A DNA stretch of 8,631 bases. It comes from Paludibacteraceae bacterium (lineage in GTDB: Bacteria > Bacteroidota > Bacteroidia > Bacteroidales > Paludibacteraceae). Position numbers and translations under genes: made by a program. The notes below the pieces were generated by a model. That model did no database searches and was not told the DNA's origin. It was given only the letters and a program-made list of their open reading frames with translations. This document shows, in pieces, positions 1 through 7,066 of the stretch. The DNA lies in the NCBI GenBank assembly GCA_024400275.1, contig JAKSMY010000069.1, positions 1-8,631 on the forward strand, read 5' to 3'. Positions within the stretch are counted from its first letter, which is position 1. Each line of letters starts with the position of its first letter.

Positions 1-859
1 TGGTGGTAGCATTAATCGTCAATTCCTCGGTATAAGCAGATGAACAGTATTTGCCATCTACTTTCTCGATATATGCCTTAACGGTATAGGTACCGGGTTT
101 AAGCACGTAGAAAGCGGTATGGTCACCGTTCCAGTAAACATATTGGGCGTTGTTGCCGATGATTTCGTATTTTACCGTACCGGCAAAAGCAGGGTTCTCA
201 ACTTGGATATTGTTTGCCAAGTTATAGTAATGTTGACCATTCACGTTATCAACGGTAACGTCCATAACATCCGTTGCATCCTTCCAAGTAGGAGCGTTAG
301 GAAAGATTTGGTACTCCACATCCACGCGAACCATCCATGCAGGAGAGGTTTCAATAGACGCACCTGTACGGTGGAAACGGAAAGGCACGGAATCGTTGTA
401 GTCTGCAAAGTTTTTGGTAGAACTGCTACTGGTACCACCAAATGCGTTTGCTAAGAGCGTCTCTGACTCATGACCGAGATAGAAATAGCCACCGGCACCG
501 CATGCGGCAGTGTTGGTGGACAACTTAGTCCACACAAACGTGTAACCATTCTGCAGCGGAGTAGCGGTAATAGCACCGTTAATATATCCGTGACGTTCAA
601 GGTCACCAAACGACAAACGGGGTTTGTTGGAGGCCCAAACAGTGTGATAAGATGCCGTGTAAGTCACACCCTTATCACCTGAAATTTCAAACGAAACGAA
701 ACCGTCAGGTGTAGTTACTTTGGACGTTTGTTGCGGGGTGATAGTACCATTGAAATCGGCTTCTTTCCAGTAGGTGGAAGTAGTGGTCGTGTTACCAACA
801 GCAGCCCATAGCAATGAAACGCTACAGATTGCACTAAAGAGAAATAATAACTTTTTCAT
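1..859 (-). CDS. Secreted protein of unknown function, N-terminal part (3' end outside window)
   Basis: The frame is open from an ATG at 857-859 to the window edge, giving 286 residues without a stop. Residues 1 to about 19 (MKKLLFLFSAICSVSLLWA) form a clear Sec signal peptide: two lysines, a hydrophobic core and an Ala-Ala cleavage region. This decides the start. Residues about 28-185 form a beta-rich, aromatic-rich module (YWKEADF, GGYFYLG, VPFRFHR, WMVRVDVEYQIF) that I do not recognise. Residues about 199-284 look like an Ig-like beta-sandwich, with alternating hydrophobics and the stretch VLKPGTYTVKAYIE near its end. No catalytic motif is visible, and any enzyme domain would lie beyond the window. 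The gene follows the pectinesterase after a 62-base gap on the same strand, so it may be the last-read gene of the same unit. The leader has no Shine-Dalgarno sequence. I am confident it is a real secreted-protein gene but assign no function. Whether it ends in the tail shared by its neighbours cannot be seen. Confidence 0.85.
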   Translation of the reverse strand, partial: MKKLLFLFSAICSVSLLWAAVGNTTTTSTYWKEADFNGTITPQQTSKVTTPDGFVSFEISGDKGVTYTASYHTVWASNKPRLSFGDLERHGYINGAITATPLQNGYTFVWTKLSTNTAACGAGGYFYLGHESETLLANAFGGTSSSSTKNFADYNDSVPFRFHRTGASIETSPAWMVRVDVEYQIFPNAPTWKDATDVMDVTVDNVNGQHYYNLANNIQVENPAFAGTVKYEIIGNNAQYVYWNGDHTAFYVLKPGTYTVKAYIEKVDGKYCSSAYTEELTINATT

Positions 860-921
860 AATGCAGTTTGTAAAATAAGGGTTAATGAATTATTTTTCTC
901 AAAAACGGACGATTTTTAAGA

Positions 922-3057
922 TTAAAAGCCTACGGCATTAACGTATGAGTTAGCCGATTGGCGAATATACAAATGCCCGTCTTTTATAATCTTGGAGTCT
1001 GTAGCCGCACCGAACGGAGTAGTGAGGGCGGTGGGGTCTTCGGGGAATGGAACATAATTAACGGCAGGATCCCAGTTCTTGAAGAAATTAGGATAGGTCA
1101 TCTCTTTAGCGCGCTCATAACTAATAATGGTGTTCATTTCTTTTGTAGATTGCTCGTACGTGAAAGTAACATTATTCTCCTGCGGAGAGATAACTTCCCC
1201 TGCCACATTCATTGTTTTATACTCTCCAAAGAACTCCGGCAGGTGGTTCATAGCTGCGGTGGTCCAACGTTTTATACCATCATCTGTTACAGAGAAATTA
1301 CCGGCTGAATAATCAAATGTAGTAAGCAAGAAAGCACATTGAGGAGCGTTATTCCACGAACGTCCTAAACTGACCACCGGGCATTTGGATTGAACCGTGC
1401 AGCGGTCAAAGACATATCCTTTGTCGTTAGCATCGGCATTGCTGGCAGTTAGAGCATCAGAGCCTCCACCGGTGGACTTACGCGGTTCGCAATAGAGTAG
1501 GCAGTTGTAGAAATACACAGAGCCGTCACCGCAGATAAAATCGACCGTACCGTGAATCTCGCATTCTTCGAAATACTTCTGCGCGCCAATTTTATTGCTG
1601 TAATACGTGTCCTGATAACTGAGCATGCGAACGCGGTAGCAAACCGTCTTGTCGCCCTTGTCCTGCAAGCACACTCCACGACCATTATTTGTTTTGGCAA
1701 GAGAAGCATAGTAATCCATTGCATTCTGTAATGTCAAGTTCTCATATTTATTGCCATTACCTGTATTAAGAATGGTAGCGGTAGTGGATATGCCTTCTAT
1801 ATCAATACTCGGTGTATTACGAATAATGACGCCTTCCATGGATTCGCCCAAGAGGACAACATTATTTCGTGCGATAGTGGTTAATGCAATCTCGCCTAAG
1901 TCGTACGTGCCGTTGGCAAAATAGATGGTATCGCCGTTCTGCAACTGGCTCACTACCATCAAGAAAGAAGCCACATCACCACCGGTCAGATTATAACGCT
2001 GACCGACTTTCTCTACAGGAGCAGCCACGTTATAAACCTCGATGGTAGCAATCGTCAAAGGTGCTTCACAGGTTACGAGAACTTTCTCTTGCCCTTCGTA
2101 ATAATCTTTATGGGCTGTACCGTCGGAGGTGGTATAAAGGACATACGCTTTGGGTGATACAAGAACTCCTATTTTTTGTGCATTCTCGTAAACGAGCAAG
2201 TCATGGTCTTCGGGATAGAAAGAAGCAGGACGGAAATCATAGAGATAATGTGTGCCTGTCAAAGCCTGTTCTTTGGCAGTTGCCAAAGCATAGAGGTTCA
2301 TGTCGTTGGTAATAATATCTCCCTCGCGCACTTTGGCACTATTCTCGTACCAACCGCGGAAAACCATTCCTTCAGGTACATTCAAATCTTCCGCTTTATA
2401 TTGAGGGGCAAAGCCGGAACCGGATGTAACGGTCTGTTCTCCCATATATTGCCCGTTCAAGTCAAAATAGGTCAGTGCAACCGTGCCGTCGTCTTCTACC
2501 ATGCCTTTGATAACCAGACTGGTCAAAGCGGCATAGTTGCCTACAGACAGGTTATACCACTGAATCTGTACATTGGTGCGGTTGACAGCAACGTCAATGG
2601 TTTTTTCTCCCGAACCGATGGTGGTGCTATATACCGTCACCCAATCTTCATCGCCATCGCCTTTTACTTTTACACCCCAACCGCGGCTGCCGCCGGTGAC
2701 ACGCTCCAAGAACGAAAGGGTCGTAACCGATGCAAAAGCGGACGTGGTGACCGTAGCAGGGTCACTGGCCGTTTTCATGGCACACATATACTTATCGGGA
2801 GCCGCACAAGTAGCGGATACTTTTCCTTTGCCGCCCTCGTACAGATTGGTTTGGTGGAAAGTAAAGGTAATCGTCTCTTTACTGTTTTTAGTCACTAATT
2901 GACGCGTCGAATCGGGAGCATCGGCTTTGTCGGATACGTACTCCAACGCCCGCCAATCGCGAAAAGTGGTGTTAACAATAGGTTTTTCTACCAATGTTTG
3001 TGCTTGCAAGCCAAACGATACCAACAAGGCAAATGCCAAGAAACTGACTTTTTTCAT
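922..3057 (-). CDS. Secreted pectin methylesterase (carbohydrate esterase family 8) with InlB-like repeat and C-terminal tail
   Basis: This 711-residue protein should remove methyl esters from pectin (homogalacturonan) outside the cytoplasm, giving free galacturonate and methanol. Residues 1-20 are a Sec signal peptide ending in LQAQ. Residues about 21-185 form a beta-rich N-terminal module that I cannot name. Residues about 193-260 resemble a Listeria-Bacteroides (InlB-type) repeat, with FRGWYENS and ITNDMNLYAL. The CE8 beta-helix spans roughly 355-610. Its catalytic signature is complete: QDT at 482-484 (Asp483, proton donor), VDFICG at 505-510 (Asp506, nucleophile), and LGRSW at 564-568 (Arg566 and Trp568, substrate binding). 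Plant and Erwinia enzymes usually have VDFIFG, so Cys509 is a small deviation. The C-terminus (689-711) carries the tail shared with the neighbours but stops right after the Gly, three to four residues short of the others. The start lies 23 bases after the amylase stop codon, which suggests co-transcription. The enzyme family is secure; the roles of the accessory modules are inferred. Confidence 0.94.
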   Translation of the reverse strand: MKKVSFLAFALLVSFGLQAQTLVEKPIVNTTFRDWRALEYVSDKADAPDSTRQLVTKNSKETITFTFHQTNLYEGGKGKVSATCAAPDKYMCAMKTASDPATVTTSAFASVTTLSFLERVTGGSRGWGVKVKGDGDEDWVTVYSTTIGSGEKTIDVAVNRTNVQIQWYNLSVGNYAALTSLVIKGMVEDDGTVALTYFDLNGQYMGEQTVTSGSGFAPQYKAEDLNVPEGMVFRGWYENSAKVREGDIITNDMNLYALATAKEQALTGTHYLYDFRPASFYPEDHDLLVYENAQKIGVLVSPKAYVLYTTSDGTAHKDYYEGQEKVLVTCEAPLTIATIEVYNVAAPVEKVGQRYNLTGGDVASFLMVVSQLQNGDTIYFANGTYDLGEIALTTIARNNVVLLGESMEGVIIRNTPSIDIEGISTTATILNTGNGNKYENLTLQNAMDYYASLAKTNNGRGVCLQDKGDKTVCYRVRMLSYQDTYYSNKIGAQKYFEECEIHGTVDFICGDGSVYFYNCLLYCEPRKSTGGGSDALTASNADANDKGYVFDRCTVQSKCPVVSLGRSWNNAPQCAFLLTTFDYSAGNFSVTDDGIKRWTTAAMNHLPEFFGEYKTMNVAGEVISPQENNVTFTYEQSTKEMNTIISYERAKEMTYPNFFKNWDPAVNYVPFPEDPTALTTPFGAATDSKIIKDGHLYIRQSANSYVNAVGF
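925..993 (-). other. Shared C-terminal tail of the pectinesterase, short form
   Basis: This stretch encodes residues 689-711, K-I-I-K-D-G-H-L-Y-I then Y-V-N-A-V-G-F. The core is intact, but there is one extra residue between Y and G. The protein ends one residue after the G, without the final basic residue seen in the other three tails. Confidence 0.65.
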
Positions 3058-3080
3058 AATCTTTTATTTTTAATTGGATA

Positions 3081-5663
3081 TTATTTCATTGTATTTCCCC
3101 ATAAATCGGTCCACCGGTTATCATGAAGGAAATACAGATGTCCTTCGTGGAGAATCTTATGCGGAACATACATCGACCCGGTTTCCTGCTCCGGCAATTC
3201 CGTAGGAGATTGGAATGTGAAAATCTTTATCTCTCCGGGCTGGAGCGTATATTGCTGTAAAGCAGGAGTATAGTCGTTCATATAGTCGTACCATGTGCCG
3301 GCAGGCAACGTTACGGTAGCCGTAGCGGTGGCTGAGAAATTACCTGCAACAAAGACGTTATTTCCCCATTGAACAGTACGCAGCGATTTGCCTGCTCCAA
3401 CAGATGATGTTGTCGGATTACCTTCAAAGACCTTAGGCATGATGCGTGTACGCAGACGAATGATTTTGCCCACTTGACGCATTGCCTCCTGACGTGCCTC
3501 CGACTCTTGTGTCCAAGTCATTCTATATATCTCTTTCGGCTCCATCTTGTAGTTATAGTCCTGGCACGATGTAGCACTGTAAGCACAAGGAGGATTTTCG
3601 CCGTCTTCTTTGCCAATCGTGCCGGATTTACTTTGGAACTTGCCGATTTCGGACCCGACTTCCGCGAAGTGGTAGAATAGTTGCGGTCCGTTGAGCATGG
3701 CTTGGAAGCCCAGCACCAACGGAATACGGGCTATACGTTCCGCCTCACTTGTTTGCATTGTGCCGTTGCCCCATCGTTTGGCTTTGAAGAAACAACGTTC
3801 TTCATCGTGATTCTCGCTGTAACTGATGTAGTTGTCCTTGTTGGCACTGCTTAAATCATCGCCGTCTTTTAGCCAACCCATTGCCACTTGTTCAAAGGCG
3901 TTGCATGTATTCTCCCAGCACATCATACCGGCATTCACCAGTTTGGGGCGATCGGTGCCCATTGAGCCTCCCCAATGCTCCAACATCATATAGCCTCCCA
4001 AGGGTTGCACCGCCTTGGTGTAGTAATCGGTCAAATTGGTTACGGCATTATAACTCTTACCGCACAGACCATGACTCAAATCCAAGCGATAGCCGTCAAC
4101 TTTATATTCTTCCATCCAGAACTTGAGCACATCTATCATCATCTGGTGTGTAGGTCCGAAATCGTGATTCCAGTCCTCATATACATTATCCGGGTGTGGA
4201 GGGGTCACGTTAAACCACGGGTTGTATTTTAGTTCATCGCCATGATGAAGTTTATTCATCGGGTTATTGCCGGTGGAGTGATTAAGCACCAAATCCAACA
4301 CTACGGCGATACCGCGTTTGTGACATGAATCGACAAAGATTTTCAAATCATTTGGTTGTCCGTATTGTTTGTCAACGGCAAAATAGTGGTTTGGCGAATA
4401 CCCCCACGACTGGTCGCCGTCAAATTCATGAACGGGCATTAACTCGATACAATTCACGCCCAGTTCCTCAAAATAGTCCAAGCGGCTTAAGAGACCTTTT
4501 AGGTTTTTATTCGCTGTGTGGTCATACACCCACAATTCATAAATAACCAAATTGTTCTTGTTGGGGCGTTTGAAATTGAGCGTTGCCTCAGACCATTTAT
4601 AGGGCGACACTTGCGTTTGCAGAATAGAAGCATAACCATCTGCTCCGCTTACGCCTTCCTTGACGCGCGTAGAATAAAGGTCGGATATCCGAACCACCTT
4701 GCCGTCTGCGCGTACAACCAGATACTGATAGGTGTGTTCCGTGCCGGGAGCCAGTCCGGTCTTCTTCAGCCAGAAATAATTGCCGTCACGCTTCATTTGG
4801 TATTTGTCATTTACCTTCCACTGGTTGAAACTTCCCACTATATACACCGTTTTGGCGTGCGCCAATACAGAAGGATCATTGGCTGTTTTGCAGCTGGCGG
4901 CATAGGTGCAGAAAGTAGCTGCTGTGGGGTTACTGCTATCGTATGTTATACCCATTTTGAGACCTGTCGGACGTGCCTCTTCCGGCGATTCAGTGCTTAC
5001 GTAGGTGGACAGTTGTGTCGTTTTCGTGACACCTTGTGAACTTGCCGTTAATTCAAATGTATTCGTTCCTGTTGTGGATAATGTACCGGTATAAACCATC
5101 TTCTCGCCGGAGCCGGTTTTGACAGTTTGGCCGTTTTGGGTCAGGGTTAGTTCCGCCGCCTCGGTAGCGTTACATGTCAAAGTAACAGCATCTCCCACTA
5201 CAGACACTTCCGCCATATCTGATGTGATCTGTACCTGCAAGCCTGACTCTGCCAACTTGACAAATATATCGCCTCCGGCGGCTGTCTTGCCTTCTTTGTT
5301 GCTGCCTTTGCCGTCGTTAAAGACAAAGCATAGTTGCGTCACATTCGTTTGCGGTGTGATGCCATAGTACGCATATAAACCGTCCGGCATCTTCAGTTCC
5401 CAATTGCCGTCTGCATTTTTTGTCATTTTATGTTTATCCAAGCCGCTACGCCATGTTGGTGCGCCAACCCAACTGTTATATCCTGTATGGGCATAACACG
5501 CCGTTGCACCAACCATGCCTTTATTGCCTTGGTTGGGGTTGAAAATGATTGTAACGGGACCTGTATCGCCTTTTTGAATGATAGCCGGGTCGGTGGTAAC
5601 TTGCGCGAGGCACCATGCTACAGGAAGAACGCATAATGCAATAACAAAAACGATTTTTTTCAT
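3081..5663 (-). CDS. Secreted GH13 alpha-amylase family enzyme with N-terminal starch-binding modules and C-terminal tail
   Basis: This 860-residue glycoside hydrolase family 13 enzyme should cleave alpha-glucans such as starch outside the cytoplasm. Residues 1-20 are a signal peptide (cleavage likely CLA|Q). Residues about 21-140 match the starch-binding-like module common before Bacteroidota amylases (CYAHTGYNSW, LCFVFNDGKGSNKEGK, GGDIFVKL). Residues about 141-222 look Ig-like. Residues about 233-345 resemble CBM48 (VYIVGSFNQW, Y-F-W-L-K-K). The catalytic barrel runs from about 371 to 740 with all four GH13 motifs: VVLDLVLNH (Asp457, His462), GYRLDLSHG (Arg526 and nucleophile Asp528), MMLEHWGG (acid/base Glu562) and SENHDEER (His619, stabiliser Asp620). 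A beta-sandwich follows to about 818, and the shared tail occupies 836-860. All key residues are present, so it should be active. Exact specificity (alpha-1,4, alpha-1,6 or maltooligosaccharides) is not readable. The ATG lies only 4 bases after the peptidase stop codon, with an A-rich leader and no Shine-Dalgarno sequence, so translational coupling is plausible. Confidence 0.96.
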   Translation of the reverse strand: MKKIVFVIALCVLPVAWCLAQVTTDPAIIQKGDTGPVTIIFNPNQGNKGMVGATACYAHTGYNSWVGAPTWRSGLDKHKMTKNADGNWELKMPDGLYAYYGITPQTNVTQLCFVFNDGKGSNKEGKTAAGGDIFVKLAESGLQVQITSDMAEVSVVGDAVTLTCNATEAAELTLTQNGQTVKTGSGEKMVYTGTLSTTGTNTFELTASSQGVTKTTQLSTYVSTESPEEARPTGLKMGITYDSSNPTAATFCTYAASCKTANDPSVLAHAKTVYIVGSFNQWKVNDKYQMKRDGNYFWLKKTGLAPGTEHTYQYLVVRADGKVVRISDLYSTRVKEGVSGADGYASILQTQVSPYKWSEATLNFKRPNKNNLVIYELWVYDHTANKNLKGLLSRLDYFEELGVNCIELMPVHEFDGDQSWGYSPNHYFAVDKQYGQPNDLKIFVDSCHKRGIAVVLDLVLNHSTGNNPMNKLHHGDELKYNPWFNVTPPHPDNVYEDWNHDFGPTHQMMIDVLKFWMEEYKVDGYRLDLSHGLCGKSYNAVTNLTDYYTKAVQPLGGYMMLEHWGGSMGTDRPKLVNAGMMCWENTCNAFEQVAMGWLKDGDDLSSANKDNYISYSENHDEERCFFKAKRWGNGTMQTSEAERIARIPLVLGFQAMLNGPQLFYHFAEVGSEIGKFQSKSGTIGKEDGENPPCAYSATSCQDYNYKMEPKEIYRMTWTQESEARQEAMRQVGKIIRLRTRIMPKVFEGNPTTSSVGAGKSLRTVQWGNNVFVAGNFSATATATVTLPAGTWYDYMNDYTPALQQYTLQPGEIKIFTFQSPTELPEQETGSMYVPHKILHEGHLYFLHDNRWTDLWGNTMK
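3084..3158 (-). other. Shared C-terminal tail of the amylase
   Basis: This stretch encodes residues 836-860, K-I-L-H-E-G-H-L-Y-F then W-T-D-L-W-G-N-T-M-K. It follows the C-terminal beta domain of the amylase and a Pro/Glu/Gln-containing linker. The Y-to-G spacing equals that in the peptidase and binding-protein tails. Confidence 0.7.
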
Positions 5664-5667
5664 TGTC

Positions 5668-7011
5668 TTATTGTTTTATTTGTATTCCGTGCGCGTTGTA
5701 TATAATATGTTCGCGCGCGATATACAAATGGTTGTTTTTTATATATTTAACGATTTCAGGCTGATTGGCAGCCGGCGTGTTGTCGTCTGTGGTCGTCTTT
5801 GGACGCAAACCGATAAGCGCGTCCAAGTGATATGAGAAAGAGCGTCTGTCTCCTTCCGGGCGTAAAGCCGATAAGGTGCAATAATTATTATGATTACCAC
5901 TCCAGCCCCAATTGATATGAAATAAACCGTCGGCATCTCTCCCGTCGCACACAAACTCATGTCCCTGATTGGGTGTATCTCCGCCCATCAATACAGGACA
6001 CCTTTTTTCTAACGATGCATTCACCTCTGCCGTAAAATCTTCGATAGAGACATTAAAGGTAATGGGGATAGCGATAGGAACACCTTTTACTTTCTCATAC
6101 TCTTCTATGCTTTCCGTACGGGAGATACATTTGTCGAACACGTATCCCAAATGCGTTTGCAGACCATAGCCCATATCGTCTGTCCACGCAGACGATCCGC
6201 CGACAAACTCTCCGCCAAACAGGGTCTTGCTTCCCCTCGCGCAAGCCAACATAAGGTTGGCTACCGCCGAAGCCTGCTGCTGTGTATAATCTTTTCCGAA
6301 TGTTTCGGGCATATTGTCCCAATCAAACGACACCAGCGAGTAATCGGTCGTAAGGGTATAATCTTTGTATCTTGTTTGTTCCAAATCAAGCCAGTTGCGC
6401 CAAACATACGAATGAACCCCCTCTCCGCAGGCAGGATATTTCCAATAGCGCATTATCTGTGCAGTGGCGGTGGCAACACACCCCGTCAAACTCTTTGTCG
6501 TATCCAATGAGTCGATAGGGCAATAATCGTTATACGGTTCCCTCTGGTCCCACGCTATTTTTCCCAACAGCGGTTCGATAGGCGTAACGGTAGCAGTGTG
6601 CGATATTTTCTTGGGAGCAGTCGTTGTACTGTCCAACATGGCTATTTCCTTTGCATAGTGCCCTAACCACCACCGTAAAGCAGGGTGAACGCCGGCATTA
6701 TCATACTTGCCTGACGTAGAATAGCAGAGTATATCGTACGTCCTGTCGTCTGCACTGACTACCACATAGCCGTTTTGCTCTCCGTAATTGAATACATAAA
6801 AAGCAGGCTTATCCCCGTTAGGTTGCACTCCGCAATATGCCAAATCTACAGCCTGATTGGCTTGCCCGGACGCAGAACGGGGGGCAACACCGGCATTCAA
6901 AGACTCTCCGAACCGTTGAGCCACATCGGCAGCCTGTTGAGGCGAGCGTAATGCCGCCGATAAAGCGGACGAACACAACCAAGCACCAAGGATGTATATA
7001 TATCTTTTCAT
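5668..7011 (-). CDS. Secreted C10 family cysteine peptidase (streptopain/SpeB-like) with Spi-type propeptide and C-terminal tail
   Basis: This 447-residue papain-like endopeptidase precursor belongs to the family of streptococcal SpeB, Porphyromonas PrtT, Prevotella interpain A and the Bacteroides fragilis Bfp enzymes. Residues 1 to about 20 are a signal peptide (MKRYIYILGAWLCSSALSAA). Residues about 23-125 are a Spi-type inhibitory propeptide (FYVFNYGEQNGYVVVSADDR, then a P-x-L-x-W-W-L stretch). The mature domain begins near KIAWDQREPYNDYCP. TGCVATATAQIMRYW carries the catalytic Cys178. NQGHEFVCDG carries the catalytic His351, followed by FHINWGWSG, in which Trp370 of NWGW corresponds to the conserved active-site tryptophan. 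Nothing essential is missing, so a zymogen activated by propeptide removal is expected. The domain ends near 403 (ALIGLRPK), a short linker follows, and the shared tail occupies 422-447. Upstream lies the stem-loop at 7029-7055, leaving only 17 bases between stem and ATG. Downstream the amylase follows after 4 bases. Family assignment is firm. The protein substrate is unknown; it could be nutritional or could process co-secreted proteins. Confidence 0.95.
   Translation of the reverse strand: MKRYIYILGAWLCSSALSAALRSPQQAADVAQRFGESLNAGVAPRSASGQANQAVDLAYCGVQPNGDKPAFYVFNYGEQNGYVVVSADDRTYDILCYSTSGKYDNAGVHPALRWWLGHYAKEIAMLDSTTTAPKKISHTATVTPIEPLLGKIAWDQREPYNDYCPIDSLDTTKSLTGCVATATAQIMRYWKYPACGEGVHSYVWRNWLDLEQTRYKDYTLTTDYSLVSFDWDNMPETFGKDYTQQQASAVANLMLACARGSKTLFGGEFVGGSSAWTDDMGYGLQTHLGYVFDKCISRTESIEEYEKVKGVPIAIPITFNVSIEDFTAEVNASLEKRCPVLMGGDTPNQGHEFVCDGRDADGLFHINWGWSGNHNNYCTLSALRPEGDRRSFSYHLDALIGLRPKTTTDDNTPAANQPEIVKYIKNNHLYIAREHIIYNAHGIQIKQ
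5671..5748 (-). other. Shared C-terminal tail of the C10 peptidase
   Basis: This stretch encodes residues 422-447, K-Y-I-K-N-N-H-L-Y-I then Y-N-A-H-G-I-Q-I-K-Q. It lies beyond the C10 domain, separated by a Thr/Asp/Asn/Pro-rich linker (about 405-419). SpeB-type enzymes do not need such an extension for catalysis, so it is probably a separate targeting or structural element. Confidence 0.7.
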
Positions 7012-7028
7012 AATTATAGTAATAGAAA

Positions 7029-7055
7029 GTAAGGGAGGTAATCAGCCTCCCTTAC
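7029..7055 (-). terminator. Strong stem-loop between binding-protein and peptidase genes: candidate terminator or attenuator
   Basis: On the transcribed (minus) strand, GTAAGGGAGG pairs perfectly with CCTCCCTTAC: a 10-bp stem with a 7-base loop, CTGATTA. It starts 11 bases after the binding-protein stop codon and is followed by TTTCTATT, an imperfect T-run. This is what an intrinsic terminator of the upstream gene would look like. However, the peptidase ATG follows only 17 bases later, which leaves no room for a promoter in between. Read-through, attenuation, or a promoter inside the end of the upstream gene is therefore needed to express the peptidase. Alternative pairings exist (ATCAG with CTGAT, AGGTAA with TTACCT). 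The plus strand shows no T-run, so it is not bidirectional. Confidence 0.6.
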
Positions 7056-7066
7056 CTGATGTCAGA

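Noticed and set aside
870..903. A possible Bacteroides-type promoter (TTTG, 22 bases, TATTTTAC) before the unknown secreted gene
   Set aside because: The -7 element matches TAnnTTTG only partly (the last two bases differ) and the region is A/T-rich, so chance matches are likely.
2176..2898. A 240-residue open frame on the plus strand opposite the pectinesterase
   Set aside because: It lies wholly inside a gene with complete catalytic motifs, has no recognisable domain or leader, and has a composition like a reverse-complement shadow.
4518..5039. A 173-residue open frame on the plus strand opposite the amylase
   Set aside because: It overlaps the CBM48 and early barrel region of a clear GH13 gene, and its protein has no domain signature or signal peptide.
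5711..5722. A CGCGCG palindromic run near the peptidase C-terminus
   Set aside because: It lies within coding sequence (tail residues A-R-E), is short, and has no flanking repeat or site context.
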